From assembly GCA_030278955.1 (NCBI GenBank), contig JAOANR010000001.1, positions 39,706,890 through 39,770,889 on the forward strand: a stretch of DNA of 64,000 bases, in the 5' to 3' direction. The stretch comes from Hygrophila difformis (lineage: Eukaryota; Streptophyta; Magnoliopsida; Lamiales; Acanthaceae). Shown here in pieces: positions 43,273 through 54,790 of this stretch. Under the pieces are notes generated by a model that saw nothing but the letters and a program-made list of their open reading frames with translations, made no database searches and was not told the origin of the DNA. The first letter of the stretch is position 1. Each line of letters opens with the position of its first letter. The translations under genes and the position numbers were made by a program.

Positions 43273-44904
43273 TTAGAAATTCTGGAAATTCTGGACTTGG
43301 TTCTGATTAGGCCTCTGTTGGATTTGAGGTTGGAAATTCTGATTCTGATTGTGAAAGTTCTGCACTCTTTGCTGGATGAATCCTTGATTCTGAGGTCTGA
43401 AGCTTTGCTGTGGGTTTTGATTTGCGAACTGGTTGGGCTGATTTGGCTGCAACAAATGCGCATTAAGTGCATTGTTGTTGGAATAAGAGAGGTTGGGATG
43501 GCGATTTTGGTAGTTCCCGGCATAATTACAACTCTCGGTAGCTATCTGTTGGCATGTATCAGTTGGATGAGGTCCCTGACACAGTCCACAGACAACTCCT
43601 GATTGCTCTGTTTGAACTTGGTCTGATGAGGTTCCTGCCTGAGAAGTGTCTATTCCCTTCCCTTTATCCCGGCTCAGCTGTATCTCAGCTACCTGTTCTT
43701 GCAATTTTTCAAAATTTGTTTTCCCTTCACTTACAGCAAAGACTTTTCTAGGAGGATCCTCCTTCCTATCATCTGTGTTTAGGATGGATCTGTTGACAGA
43801 CATTGTCTCAATCTTCTCCCAAGCTTGGTCCATAGGCAGGTGGAGTAAATGTCGTCCGCCAGCAGCGTCTAACATTGTTCTCCATGGATGGGTGAGTCCT
43901 CCGTAGAATTTCCTCAATTGCTCCCATGGTGCGTATCCGTGTTGGGGGCATCGCCTGATGAGGCCCAAGAATCTTTCTTTCGCATCATATAATGATTCGT
44001 CTGGCTTCATTTTAAAATCTCCAATCTTAGCTCGTCCTTCCTCAATCTTTGATTCTGGAAAATACTTCAGCAAAAAGCTCCTCACCAAGTCTGCCCAAGT
44101 GCTTCTCTGATTGATAGGCAATGACTTATACCAGTCCCTGGCACCACTATATAAAGAAAATGGAAACAACATTAGCCTTATAGCATCAGGAGAGACTCCC
44201 TGATTTTTGATCTTGTCGCAAAGCTCCAGGAAGGTCTGGAGATGATCATGAGGGTCCTCATGATTTGCACTGCAGAACTGATTGTTTTGCACCAAATTAA
44301 TGAGTGCCGGTTTGAGCTCGAAATTGCGTGCAGGAAAGTGTGCTCTCCCAGGTCCATCCAAATAGGGCTCTACTATTGGTTGCATGAAGTCTGCTGCTGC
44401 TTGCTGCTGTTGTTGATTTCCTTGTTCAGCTTGGTTCTGGTACTGTTGGTGGTAATTGGGAAATTGCTGGAAGTTATGTGGATCTTGTGGGTTGTTCCGA
44501 AACTGATCTGGATTGAAAGCTTGGTTTTGGTATTGTTGGTTTGGTATGTTTTGATTTTGGTGAAATTGGTTTACGGGGGGTGGTGGTTGTTGGTGGAATT
44601 GCTGGTATTGTTGCTGATTGGGATTTGGTAGATTCTCCTCTTCGTTGACACGATTAGGATGTTCTACCATTCCTCCGTCAGCTCCATTACCAAGGTTATT
44701 TGGTGGTTGGTCTATGGGTAAGATCGGGGGAATGTTCTGGTTATCTGCCATGTCTGATAGATCGCTGCTCGATGTTTCAGGTGAAGTGCGGGTCCGACGC
44801 TCCTGCTCTTTCCGTCTTCTGGCTTCTGCCCTCAGTTGGCGAGCGGTCCTTTCTATTTCTAGATCGAACGGTAACTCCGGCAATGTGCTCCTCCTCTGTT
44901 GCAT
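43273..44904 (-). CDS. Ath-M gag (capsid/nucleocapsid), ended early by a stop
   Basis: The ATG at 44904 lies 107 nt downstream of the primer site. 543 codons: a basic N-terminus (ERTARQLRAEARRRKEQERR), a Gln/Asn-rich stretch, a retrotransposon gag domain (MLFPFSLYSGARDWYKSLP, WADLVRSFLLKYFPESK, LRKFYGGLTHPWRTMLDAA), a CX2CX4HX4C knuckle (CGLCQGPHPTDTC) and another Gln/Asn-rich tail. The stop at 43273-43275 is in frame with the following ORF, so the original product was longer. The capsid part appears whole and could still assemble. Confidence 0.92.
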   Translation of the reverse strand: MQQRRSTLPELPFDLEIERTARQLRAEARRRKEQERRTRTSPETSSSDLSDMADNQNIPPILPIDQPPNNLGNGADGGMVEHPNRVNEEENLPNPNQQQYQQFHQQPPPPVNQFHQNQNIPNQQYQNQAFNPDQFRNNPQDPHNFQQFPNYHQQYQNQAEQGNQQQQQAAADFMQPIVEPYLDGPGRAHFPARNFELKPALINLVQNNQFCSANHEDPHDHLQTFLELCDKIKNQGVSPDAIRLMLFPFSLYSGARDWYKSLPINQRSTWADLVRSFLLKYFPESKIEEGRAKIGDFKMKPDESLYDAKERFLGLIRRCPQHGYAPWEQLRKFYGGLTHPWRTMLDAAGGRHLLHLPMDQAWEKIETMSVNRSILNTDDRKEDPPRKVFAVSEGKTNFEKLQEQVAEIQLSRDKGKGIDTSQAGTSSDQVQTEQSGVVCGLCQGPHPTDTCQQIATESCNYAGNYQNRHPNLSYSNNNALNAHLLQPNQPNQFANQNPQQSFRPQNQGFIQQRVQNFHNQNQNFQPQIQQRPNQNQVQNFQNF

Positions 44905-45010
44905 AAGCAGTTGGTATCAAGATTTTGACAGTACCTGTACAATCCCAAAGTTAGTGATGGTTTGATAGTATATACAAGAACTATCTATGAGTAAATCAGG
45001 AGTGTAATTC

Positions 45011-45028
45011 TCCCCGGCAACGGCGCCA
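45011..45028 (-). other. Ath-M primer binding site (tRNA-Asp type)
   Basis: The minus strand reads TGGCGCCGTTGCCGGGGA with no gap after the LTR. This is complementary to 18 bases of the 3' end of plant tRNA-Asp, the primer typical of Athila elements. Confidence 0.93.
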
Positions 45029-47833
45029 TGAAACTTTTGACGAGTTTTGTTAACACGAGTAATTTTCTGAAATATCAGGTTTGGATTTATTAAATGAAAA
45101 GAGTTATGATGTAGGGAAGGGGTTTAAGGATATGTTAAGATTTCCTTTTTTATTACTCATGTGGGGTCTTTTGATTTCAAACGGCGCTGTGGTCCTCCCC
45201 GCCATGAAACTTTTGACAAATATCACGGTGCAACCGGGATTGACCTTCAGTCTGTCACCCTGAAAGTCCCTGGTATCTGCACCATGATGCTTCTCTTAAT
45301 TTCATGTCAAGAAGATACCAGCCGGGGTAAACATTTCAATCTTACAAGACACCAGTGTTCAATACTTAATAAAGTATTATTTATTACAACTGCGCTGCAT
45401 CCTCCCCGGCAACGGCGCCATGAAACTTTTGACAAGTTTCATTGCGCTGCCGGGGGGGTGAAGAACCGTCTAAATACAATTTCCAATTTCATGGCGCTCC
45501 CAAGTTATGATCCCTGGCAATAGCGCCATGAAATTCTTGAACATCTTCCCACTGTATGAGTATTTTCCCAAAATGTTGTTTTTATTTACTCGTGTCAAGA
45601 AGCTGTGCTCCCGAAAGCGCACGGGTCAAAAATTGCAGTAATTTATAGTAAGTACCGGATCGTTCACTGGAGGATGTGCGATGGAAGCAGGGCCCACGTC
45701 GTTTACTAAGATTTTCCACTCGGTTACTCGTTTCAAGTTTTGCAAGGGTTTCTATCAACTACTTGACATAAATTAAACCAGATCATGAAAGCAGTAAAAA
45801 TTACTCTACAAAGCATGGTAAACTAGATCGAAGAAAGCAATTAAATTATGCTAAGAAAGCAATGTAAAATTACGCTACACTATCTATAAAGCAGGTTTAA
45901 ATAGTGACAGAAGGGACAGGGAGGAAATAATAAAGATTGGACAAGATTCAGATAAAGCACAATTAAACTTCCATTTTTAATACACAGATCTTAGCTTGGG
46001 ATAATCCTCTGGTTAGCTAACTCTCATGCTCTCTACACCATGTTCCCTTTAACAGACAGGTACTTACAGTAAGAGTTTACATGCTCTTAAGACAACAATA
46101 TCTAAGATACCACAGACTTATAACTCCCTTCATAGGCCTTGTGAACTTACATTATTCATCTGTGGTGGATAAGCAACACCTAACACATCATTAGTTGACA
46201 TGCCAAGTACTCCTATCATTCCCCCATGTCACACCCAAAGTTTCAAATCAAGCCCCAAACCATTCCATAACTCTCAAACCTTTTAACAGATGGACAGCCC
46301 CTAATTCCTCCGAGTGACCTCTATGAAAGCATTTAACGGAAAGCAGTAAGAAAACTGTAAAGAAAGCATTTTAAATCTATCACTCGGAATCGTTAAAAAC
46401 GTCTCTTTCCGTTAGTATAAAAGAGCCTCTGGTCTTGGTGACCAGATGCAGATCAAGAACCCCCGAGATATCAATAAGCCACAGGGCTTACAACATCTGG
46501 GTAGTTATGAGATGCAAACTAAATGAAACAGATCCAGAAATGAACCTGTTCCGGATGCACTCACTCAAGACTCAATTTTAGACTTTGGCAGAGGAAGATA
46601 GTAGTCGAAGGAATACTCAACCCTACCTGAGAAATTCACCAAGGCCTATATGTTGTTCCTCTAATATTATTCATCACATCTTATCTACACCCAAGTGCAT
46701 ATTGACTTAATGCGATATCCAATATCAGATTTCCAACACACAGCAATTTTGAGAAACAAATGAATATTTGAAAATCATTCCCTAGACAGGTACTAAACTC
46801 TCAATTAAAACACAGATCCTTTCAGTCTAGATGAGACCTAATCGCTGACTCTGCTTCTAAGCTCTCAAAATCAATCCCCAGTGGAAGATGAATTAGTCAT
46901 AACTGTCGAATTTATCCCTTACTCAGATCCGGATTTTATAAAGAAATTTTTGTTGGAAATTTATTATGCAGCATCTGATTTATATCAAGACTTCTGTGTC
47001 CAAGGGGAAGGATCCCCAAAATAGCAATAAGACCAGAACATCTACATAATAGTATCATGCATACAAGTATATGAAAAGGAAAATAAAACACCCCAAAATA
47101 TATGGTAGGGTTAGACAGTATGCGGTACACAAAGGTGGATTAGCCTGAGATAAGAAGAAATCGGCTAAAAAGGATGCCAGAGATAGTTGGGGTTTTCCGG
47201 ACTGCAAACATCTGCTGTCTGGTTCCCAATTATCCCAGATGACTGATTTTAGACAGAAAGAATTCCAAACAACGGTGACCGCCGTCGTTTGGTTTTCTTT
47301 TGTCTGTGAGTGGAAGAAAAACCCACATGTTTCTTGCTGTAATATTTCTCAACTGATGTTGGTCGACATCAGTTGATACTATTGCAACTTGAATTCGGTT
47401 GAGAAATTAAGATAAGGAGAATTAAAACTGTATCTGATTAGGAATTGGCTGAGTGACTAATCGAAACTCTTAGTGAAGAGAACGCTCGCCGAAGCTTCCA
47501 CCAACCACTAACCAAATCATGCAAAATAACAGATAATGATTGACACACAGAAGACGGGTTAATCGATATCCCTGTGAAGGGACCTTTCACCAACATTAAT
47601 CTGTGGTGTTTCTCATTATCCGTTCATACACACAATGAAAAAGAAAACATAAAAGTAAGAAAATATTTTTGGTACTGTGTGGGTGTTAAGCACACAATAA
47701 GTGGACACTGGTGGGCTGAAATGTGTAATGGATAGAAATCAGATGAACTGGGCCTAGGCCCAATACACCCATGCAATTTACACAAATCCTGGAAGAAAAA
47801 ATATTTTTGGAATTTTCAAAATAAAAGGATAGT

Positions 47834-48298
47834 TCAATTCGAATTATCAGGGTAATTCGAATTGAGAATGCATGAAGGATGAAGTATTACTTTACCCAAT
47901 TGATCATTGCTAGAAATTGGAGCATCATCTAATTCGAATTGCTGACCAATTCGAATTAATTCGAATTGGACAACTCGAATTGGCGAAGTCCTTTTCTTGC
48001 TCAAATTGACTAAGGCATTTACCTCAAGAGGAAGGTGAATTCGAATTGTTCAGCAATTCGAATTAATTCGAATTGCATAATTCGAATTGGTAAGAGATGG
48101 AAAATAAACTAAGGCATGAATGGGTGGCATGCAATACAATGTGGTTTTCCTTGCCAATTCGAATTGTTGAACTAATTCGAATTAATTCGAATTAGAGAAT
48201 TCGAATTGGTTGGAAACCACATGAATGAAATTTTTGGCTATGCAATTCGAATTTCTTAGGCAATTCGAGATAATTCGAATTGCCTCAATTCGAATTAC
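47834..48298. repeat. AATTCGAATT palindrome cluster (5' LTR, transcript-side)
   Basis: The 5' LTR counterpart of 32002-32480, without the small tandem duplication. The near-identity of the two copies shows the cluster was present at insertion. Confidence 0.9.
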
Positions 48299-49170
48299 AT
48301 ATTTTTGAACAATAACAATTTTTGTTCTCACAAGTATGGGTTAGGTGTACACTGTGTTGTAATGATGGGTTTAGATTTACCAAATCCCTCATCTCACATC
48401 AATGTCACTTCACAGCCACCCTAGTGAGGTTTTCAAGAAATAAACAAACACATGTCCAGTGGGTATTGGCAAGATTCAAACCCTATTTCTACAAACAAAG
48501 GATTCAAAGATCAAGAACCTAAATCATCTAGAAAACCAAGAACTGCATGAATAAAGCTAAGAACACCTATGTTATCTAAGGCAGCATAAAATAAAAACAA
48601 GGCAGGAAAAATACGACATAAAGGTAAATCCCAACAAATCTTAAAACATCTAAAACCTAAGAACACTTATTTGAAGCTCTAAGGCACAAAATCAAGCCAA
48701 AAACCCACCAAACATGCATTTATTAAGTTTGAAAGTCAACTAAGACATAATAAATGTAACCTAGTTGAAACAAACAAACATGCTAAGCATTTATTTCTAA
48801 AGAAAGCATTAAAGAGTGCCAAAACACATGAATAACACCATTTCTGGAAATTTTTCTTGTATTGACACTTTGAAAGCAAAATAAAGAACCCAAAACCATC
48901 ATTAGCTTGAAGGTAGGGTTTATTCTAACTAGAAAGCATGTAAAAAATTCTGGAAATGGCTACTCTAAGGGTTACACAAACTGCTTCTACACTGTACTCA
49001 GATCAAAGCATGTAAAAATTAAACTACTTGCAAGGAAAATAAACTAAACTAAACTAAACTACCTACCTAACCCTTAAGGGGTGTGGAACCTCCTGCTGTT
49101 CTTTTTGTCCCAACTGCTTTTTGGCAAAATTCTTGATCTAAGTATTGTTTCTTGTGTTGAGAGAGGTCAG

Positions 49171-49179
49171 CTTTTATAG
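49171..49179 (-). promoter_or_regulatory. Probable TATA box of the Ath-M 5' LTR
   Basis: CTATAAAAG on the minus strand. As the 5' LTR copy, this is the one that would drive the genomic transcript. Confidence 0.6.
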
Positions 49180-49242
49180 ACAAACTTCGAAACCCTAGGC
49201 CCACCAATATTGTGATCATGCTCCACAGCTTCAATGAGTGAA

Positions 49243-49639
49243 GTTCGAATTAATTCAATCAATTCGAATTAATTCGAATTGTGAGATCTCTTCCTTGAGC
49301 TGGAAATGTGGCCTTCAGTTATCAATTCGAATTGTTGTGAAGAATTCGAATTGGTCTTTTCTCGAATTGGATGAGGGTTTCTGCTTGGCCTCCTTGCATC
49401 TGTTGGCAATTCGAATTGTTTGTGCCAATTCGAATTAATTCGAATTGGACAATTCGAATTGCATCTTCTTCTTGCATTTGGGTTCCTTCTCTTCATTGCC
49501 TAATTTGAATTAATTCGAATTGAACAATTCGAATTAGGCTTCTGCATCCCTTCCCAACACTTAACCATTTTTTGTTCTCTTCAGCAATTCGAATTATGTG
49601 TGCTAGTTCGAATTAATTCGAATTGCGTAATTCGAATTG
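49243..49639. repeat. AATTCGAATT palindrome cluster (5' LTR, promoter-side)
   Basis: The counterpart of 33425-33821. One word has a point change (AATTTGAATT at 49502), otherwise it is the same layout upstream of the TATA box. Confidence 0.9.
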
Positions 49640-49977
49640 TGCTTCAACACTTGACCAAATTTCAGTTGTGGAATTTTCAATCTTTTTCCCATCTTTTTGG
49701 ATTTTTGTGGGCTATATTATTCTTTTGCCCATCTTTTCATTCCTTTTTCTTTTCTTTTTCCTTTTTTCATGTTTATGGATTTTTCTAACACAAATACAAT
49801 TTAAAATTGCATATTTTGTGTCTTTTTATTACCGGCTCGATGTTTTTACAAACTAGCATTAATCTGTCAAATTCAACTGCTTTCTTATTAAAATAAGATG
49901 GAACCACGATCAAAATGTCCGTCTCAGACACGGAAATGGATTGGAAATAATGGTCAGTTTTGGCCATTATCAGTAGA

Positions 49978-52559
49978 TTAGTTAGAGAGTACTCTGGAAA
50001 GAAGGATTTGTTATCGGATTGATTCTGTTCATCCATTATGACGATCGCCATCTTGTTTTACCGACCTCTTCGATCAAATTCGCGATATTCTGATTTCAAT
50101 TAGATTTCCAGGTGTACTCGTTTTTAATTTCTTGCAATTCATGATATATGAAGGAAGATTGGATTTTTGATCTCTTGTTTTTATCTTTGGTTGCAATCTT
50201 GAATGATTTAGCTGGAATTGATATTCTTTAATTCTGTTCGAGAGATACAAACTTCAGTTTTAATGTTCGCTTTGGAAATTTGATATGAAAATGTTAGTCA
50301 GATTTGCAGATTCATATTTGAATCATCTTCCGAATTATAATCTGATTGACAATAATTCTCAGGAAATTTGAATGTTATTATTGAGTTAGGTATTATCTTA
50401 GTTGAATTATTGATTTCATAAAGTTTCAACTGTTCCGTAAACTTTGATTTTAAATCTTAATGCAACTTTTAAAGATTATTGTTAAGATTAATTGAAGTAA
50501 TTAAAGACCCACGCAGTGTTAAACATGGTGTGATAATCTTTAAGAATTAAATACTCTGAACACTTAATCTTTCAAGAGAATATGATTCTTTCCTCGCTAT
50601 ATTCTAATTGAAAGAGTGAAGCGAGGAAGAATTATAATCAATTACAGAGTCTTGCCGTTTACCTTCATATAAGGATTTATCCTCGCTACATTCGTACAAA
50701 GATAGCGCGAGGAGTTATTATAACACTTTATTCATAAACAAGTTTTGTCAGGACCCTCGCGATGTTCAGTTGGACAAAGCGAGGGAGTTATCCTAATATA
50801 GCGTCAGAATTGGTTCCTACTCTTAGGATGCCAAGGATTTATTCTATATAGGTATATAACCCCTATTCTATAAACGGGAATTGAGTACCTCGCTGCATTT
50901 TTCCAAAATTTACTGTGAGAGATTCAGTTCTCTGTATTAACTAAATCTGAGGAACATTCTTTGAATAAAAGCTCCCTCCACGCCGTACAGATATAGCGCA
51001 CGGAAAACTAGAATGTTCATAGTTTGAAATCCAAGACAGTTACTGCGAGCTATCTTGGACATTTATTTTGCAGAATTATTTCTCAAATCTTTTTCAAGGG
51101 AAAGTAATTTCCTAATTCTGTCTAGCTCCTACTCTATATTTTTGGAGCACCATAGCGTTTTCCTTAAGAGAACTCAGAACCCTCATCGTTTCTTTATACA
51201 TATATTACTACTTATACCTATGATATTTTGGGATATTTCCCAGACTATGTTGAGTATTCCTACTTCTTAATATAGACTTACATTTCATACTTGAAATTCA
51301 TATGATTACTTTCACTAGCACATTGAGAGAGATGATGATATAAGTTTCCCCAAACATTATTTACTCAGGTTGATAAAGAACAAACTTGTTTTTTAGTTGG
51401 GCATTCAGTACCTGTCGTTTAAAAGGGAAAGATGTTTCAAAAACCATCTTTTGTCCTAATAATTAATGAGAATCTGGAAGAGTTAACTTCCAGGGTTCAT
51501 AGTTTTATGATTCTTTATTCATATGCTATGGGTAGGAGGTTAAGCAACTTCCTGAAGTTCATTAATCCTGAGTCAAGTCATGAGTATTTAGAATTGTTTA
51601 CAGAGAATTCTTATGCTAATACATCTGTATGAATCTGAGTAGTCCAGATAAGTCAAGGATTTTGAATAGAAATTTCATCTTAATATACTTACAGGACTAT
51701 TATTTCTTATAAATACTTGAAGGAATTACTCTGAGAAGTTAAGTCTTGTGTAACCATTGGATGATAGATTTAAATACTTGCTTTTCATTTCTTGTAGAGG
51801 ACATCCAATATAGGGGCATACGATACTTATCCATCCCCAGAGTAATAAAGAGAGTAACTTCAAGTTCAGATGAGTGCATGATGATTTAGATGTGACCTTG
51901 GGTTTTCAATGGCTTAATCTGAATCTGAAAGAGACAAATTAAGTCATAATTCTCAAAGCTTTTGCTAGGCAATGAGTCTGACCGATCATTCCCTAGTAAT
52001 TCTATCTCATGATTTCAGTGCGTAAAAATGTCATGACACTGGATCACCAGTACTTGTCTTGGGAAAGTGATCAAAGACATGAAGATTTGATTAATTTGCA
52101 TAGAGGATTTTTCTTATCTCAATGAGCTCTCGTTTTATTACTAATCATTGAAGTATGATTACTTCATCATAGTCCTATTTTGTTTGATAGTCATTGAGTC
52201 TACAACATCTTTAACTCATGAATTCATAAATTCATTTTATCCTTGCTTTTAATAGAACTTGCTTTTATTTTCTTTACAGCTTTTATGCATTTTACTTTTC
52301 AGTAGCATTTCGTTAGATAACATCATTACACCAATCATAAACCAGAGGAAGTACTATGTTCTAGAATCTGTAATTCTATCAAAACACTTCTATCGTTTAA
52401 CTCTTCAGAGAACGATCCCGAAAATTAAAAATAAATACTGCAAGCTTGATACCGTGCGCTTTCGTTAGGCAAATTAGGCATGCTCTTGAACAATCCTATG
52501 AGAATTATAGTTTAAACAAAGTCGAGAGTTATGTAGCAGGTTTGTGCCTGAAAGCTTCA
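49978..52559 (+). repeat. Ath-P 5' LTR, right part
   Basis: Continues the LTR after the Ath-M insertion and ends CTTCA directly before the primer site. It holds the inverted-repeat modules at 50590-50785. Small ORFs here (51055, 51432, 52259) show no protein features. Apart from those modules I see no structure. Confidence 0.85.
50590..50785 (+). repeat. Three CCTCGC...GCGAGG inverted-repeat modules
   Basis: Arms TTCCTCGCT/AGCGAGGAA (50590-50598, 50620-50628), TCCTCG/CGAGGA (50680-50685, 50708-50713) and CCCTCGC/GCGAGGG (50754-50760, 50779-50785). Spacing is about 75-90 nt. The outer pair changes T-A to C-G between modules while pairing is kept. A fourth, longer-loop pair lies near 28647-28706. 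Confidence 0.65.
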
Positions 52560-52577
52560 TGGCGCCGTTGCCGGGGA
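52560..52577 (+). other. Ath-P primer binding site (tRNA-Asp type)
   Basis: TGGCGCCGTTGCCGGGGA, directly after the LTR and identical to the Ath-M site. It fixes Ath-P as plus-strand and Athila-like. Confidence 0.93.
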
Positions 52578-52699
52578 GGGTGTAGCGTTATGAATTTTCG
52601 AACTACATATATTCTTTGGTTTATTTGTAATTATCATTTATTAACTTTATAATTCCACTAATTCTTTCATTTTTTCCACATGAGAAATCTCAACAGTTT

Positions 52700-54790
52700 A
52701 TGAGCGAAAGAACAACTCGATCTTCAAGGCAACCTTTGCTTCCTTTTAATTGTGAACTTGAAAGAACAGCAAGGCTGATTAGAGCAAACGCTAGAAGGAG
52801 ACAAAGAGATCTTGCAGAAGGGAATCTCTCGACAATAACTGGGATGGCAAACATTGGACAGAATGACGGACTCGGGAATCTACCTAATGGACAGCCCGGA
52901 AATCAGAACAACATGCCACTTCGAGGACAATTTCAAGCACCTCAAAGAGCTGTTATACCACAGTTTGCTCATCAACACTACTTTCCACCAAACTATGTCA
53001 ACCCTGTTCCAAAACCTCAAGAGGAACAGTATCAATTTTGGCAACCAAATGTTGATCAATAATTAGCTGGAACAGATGAAGAAGTAGATATACCACCTGG
53101 TATACTGAATCTTGCATCTTCTAGAGCATTCTTTGGCTTAAGTGCTGAAGATCCACACTTGCACCTGAAAAAGTTTGTTGAGTTGAGTAAGACTGTAAAG
53201 AAGGGAAGGGCTTCAAGAGAGAGTATTCAGTTGGCCATGTTTCCATTTTCTCTGGATGGATCTGCAAAGGAGTGGCACGACTCTCTGAATGTTCAGCAAA
53301 AAGCAACCTGGCCAGAATTAGTCAAAAATTTCTTGCTCAAATACTTTCCAGAAAGTAAAATAGATGAATGGGTAGAAAAGATTTCTAGCTTTTAGATGAG
53401 AAAAGGAGAATCACTGAAGGATGCTCGAGATAGATTCTTTGATATGCTCAAAAGATGTCCACAGCATGGCATCACAGATAGAAGATTATTGAAGATCTTT
53501 TTCACAGGACTTTCTCACACATGGCAAGTGATGATTAATGCCACTGGGGGAGAACAACTACTTCAGATGAAACTCGAGAAGGCATGGTCAACCATAGACA
53601 CCATGACCGCCAACAGAGCAGTTCTTCAAGATGATGATCCACCATCACCCACAAGAAAGAGTCTTGTTATCCATACAGATAAAAATGAGGAAAAATTTGC
53701 AGCACTCACTAAACAGATTGCAGAGTTACAGCTAGCTCAGAAAGCAAGCCAACATATTCAGCAGCAACAACAACAACCAATGATGATTCTTCAACCCACC
53801 CCTATGGAACAAGTTTATCAGTGTGGAATTTGTTCTGGACCCCATCATAATGACCAATGCCCACAGCTTCAAGAAGCACTAAAGCAAGATGAAAGCTGTA
53901 ATTACACTGGTTTTCAGAACAAACATCCAAACTTGAGTTATGGTAACACACAAAATGCACAAAATGCACATCTTCTGAATCCACCTCAACAGAATCAGCA
54001 GCAGTTCTGTCCTCAGCAACAATTCAATCCACAGCAACAAACGTATCCTCAGAGACCTCCTCAACAAATGAACCAGCAAAACAGGCCATTTGGACCATTT
54101 GCACCAATACCTGCAAATTTTCCACCGCAGCCAGTTCCACCAGTAGCCTACCCTACTGTTCAAGACAACACTTATGTCACAAAAGTTGAGAATGCCCTGA
54201 AGGAGTTCATTACTAAGCAGACTGAGACAAACAACCAGTTGCAGGCTTCAATAAAGAGTGTTGAGAATTCTGTGACAGAGATGGCAAAGTTATTGCAGCA
54301 GAGAGAAAAAGGAAAACTACCAAGCTCTTCAGAAACTAATCCACAATGTAAAGCAGTCACTTTAAGGGGAGGAAAACAAGTTGTCGACCCTGAGTTTGAA
54401 AAGAAGAGAGATAGGTTGTTGCAAAAGAAGTTCCAAGAGGTAGAAACTTTGGAAGAGGATAACCAGTTTGAGGAAAGGCAAATCCTTGAGAAAAAGGGTC
54501 TGGAAAAGAATGTCTCAGAACATTCCTTTGCAAAGGAAAAAGAGGGAGGTAATAACACCCTTAACTCTACAGGTACCAAAAAAGATCAACTCGATGAACA
54601 CATGCCCAGGGTCCCATACCCTGGGAGACTCAAAAATAATCTTCAAGAAATTAAATTTAAGAACTTTCTTGAAAAGATTAAGGCCATAGAAATCTCAATC
54701 CCTTTGGTTGAATTAATTACAGAAATGCCCACTTATGCTAAGTTTCTGAAAGAATTGATTTCAGGGAAAAGAAGTGCAGGAGAACAGTAG
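52700..54790 (+). pseudogene. Ath-P gag, with internal stop codons
   Basis: Starts ATG at 52700 (MSERTTRSSRQPLLPFNCEL) and aligns by motif to Ath-M gag: AMFPFSLDGSAKEWHDSL, WPELVKNFLLKYFPESK, KIFFTGLSHTWQVM, knuckle CGICSGPHHNDQC, the Gln-rich tail and NPQCKAVTLRGGK. In-frame stops at 53060-53062, 53393-53395 and 54788-54790 break it without frame changes. This is the older, inactive counterpart of Ath-M gag, clearly diverged from it. Confidence 0.9.

Larger units (their letters stand above)
29192..49972 (-). mobile_element. Ath-M: 20.8-kb Athila-like Ty3/gypsy element carrying an extra gene
   Basis: LTRs at 29192-34154 and 45029-49972 start TG and end CA on the sense strand, and the 5-bp TSD GTAGA is at 29187-29191 and 49973-49977. 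The primer site matches tRNA-Asp. gag, protease, RT, RNase H and integrase run on the minus strand from 44904 to 39164. A further 4.9 kb between pol and the 3' LTR holds palindrome clusters and an F-box-like gene. The LTRs differ by a net 19 bp plus few substitutions, so it is much younger than its host element Ath-P. Confidence 0.95.
45029..49972 (-). repeat. Ath-M 5' LTR (4944 bp)
   Basis: The sense start TGATAATGG is at 49972 and the end CA at 45029. It contains palindrome clusters at 47834-48298 and 49243-49639 and a probable TATA box at 49171-49179. It is followed by the right TSD copy GTAGA (49973-49977). Confidence 0.95.

Noticed and set aside
42529..43275. Programmed stop-codon readthrough between gag and pol in Ath-M
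   Set aside because: The two stops lie at different places from those in Ath-P and have no shared context or following structure; random nonsense mutations are simpler.
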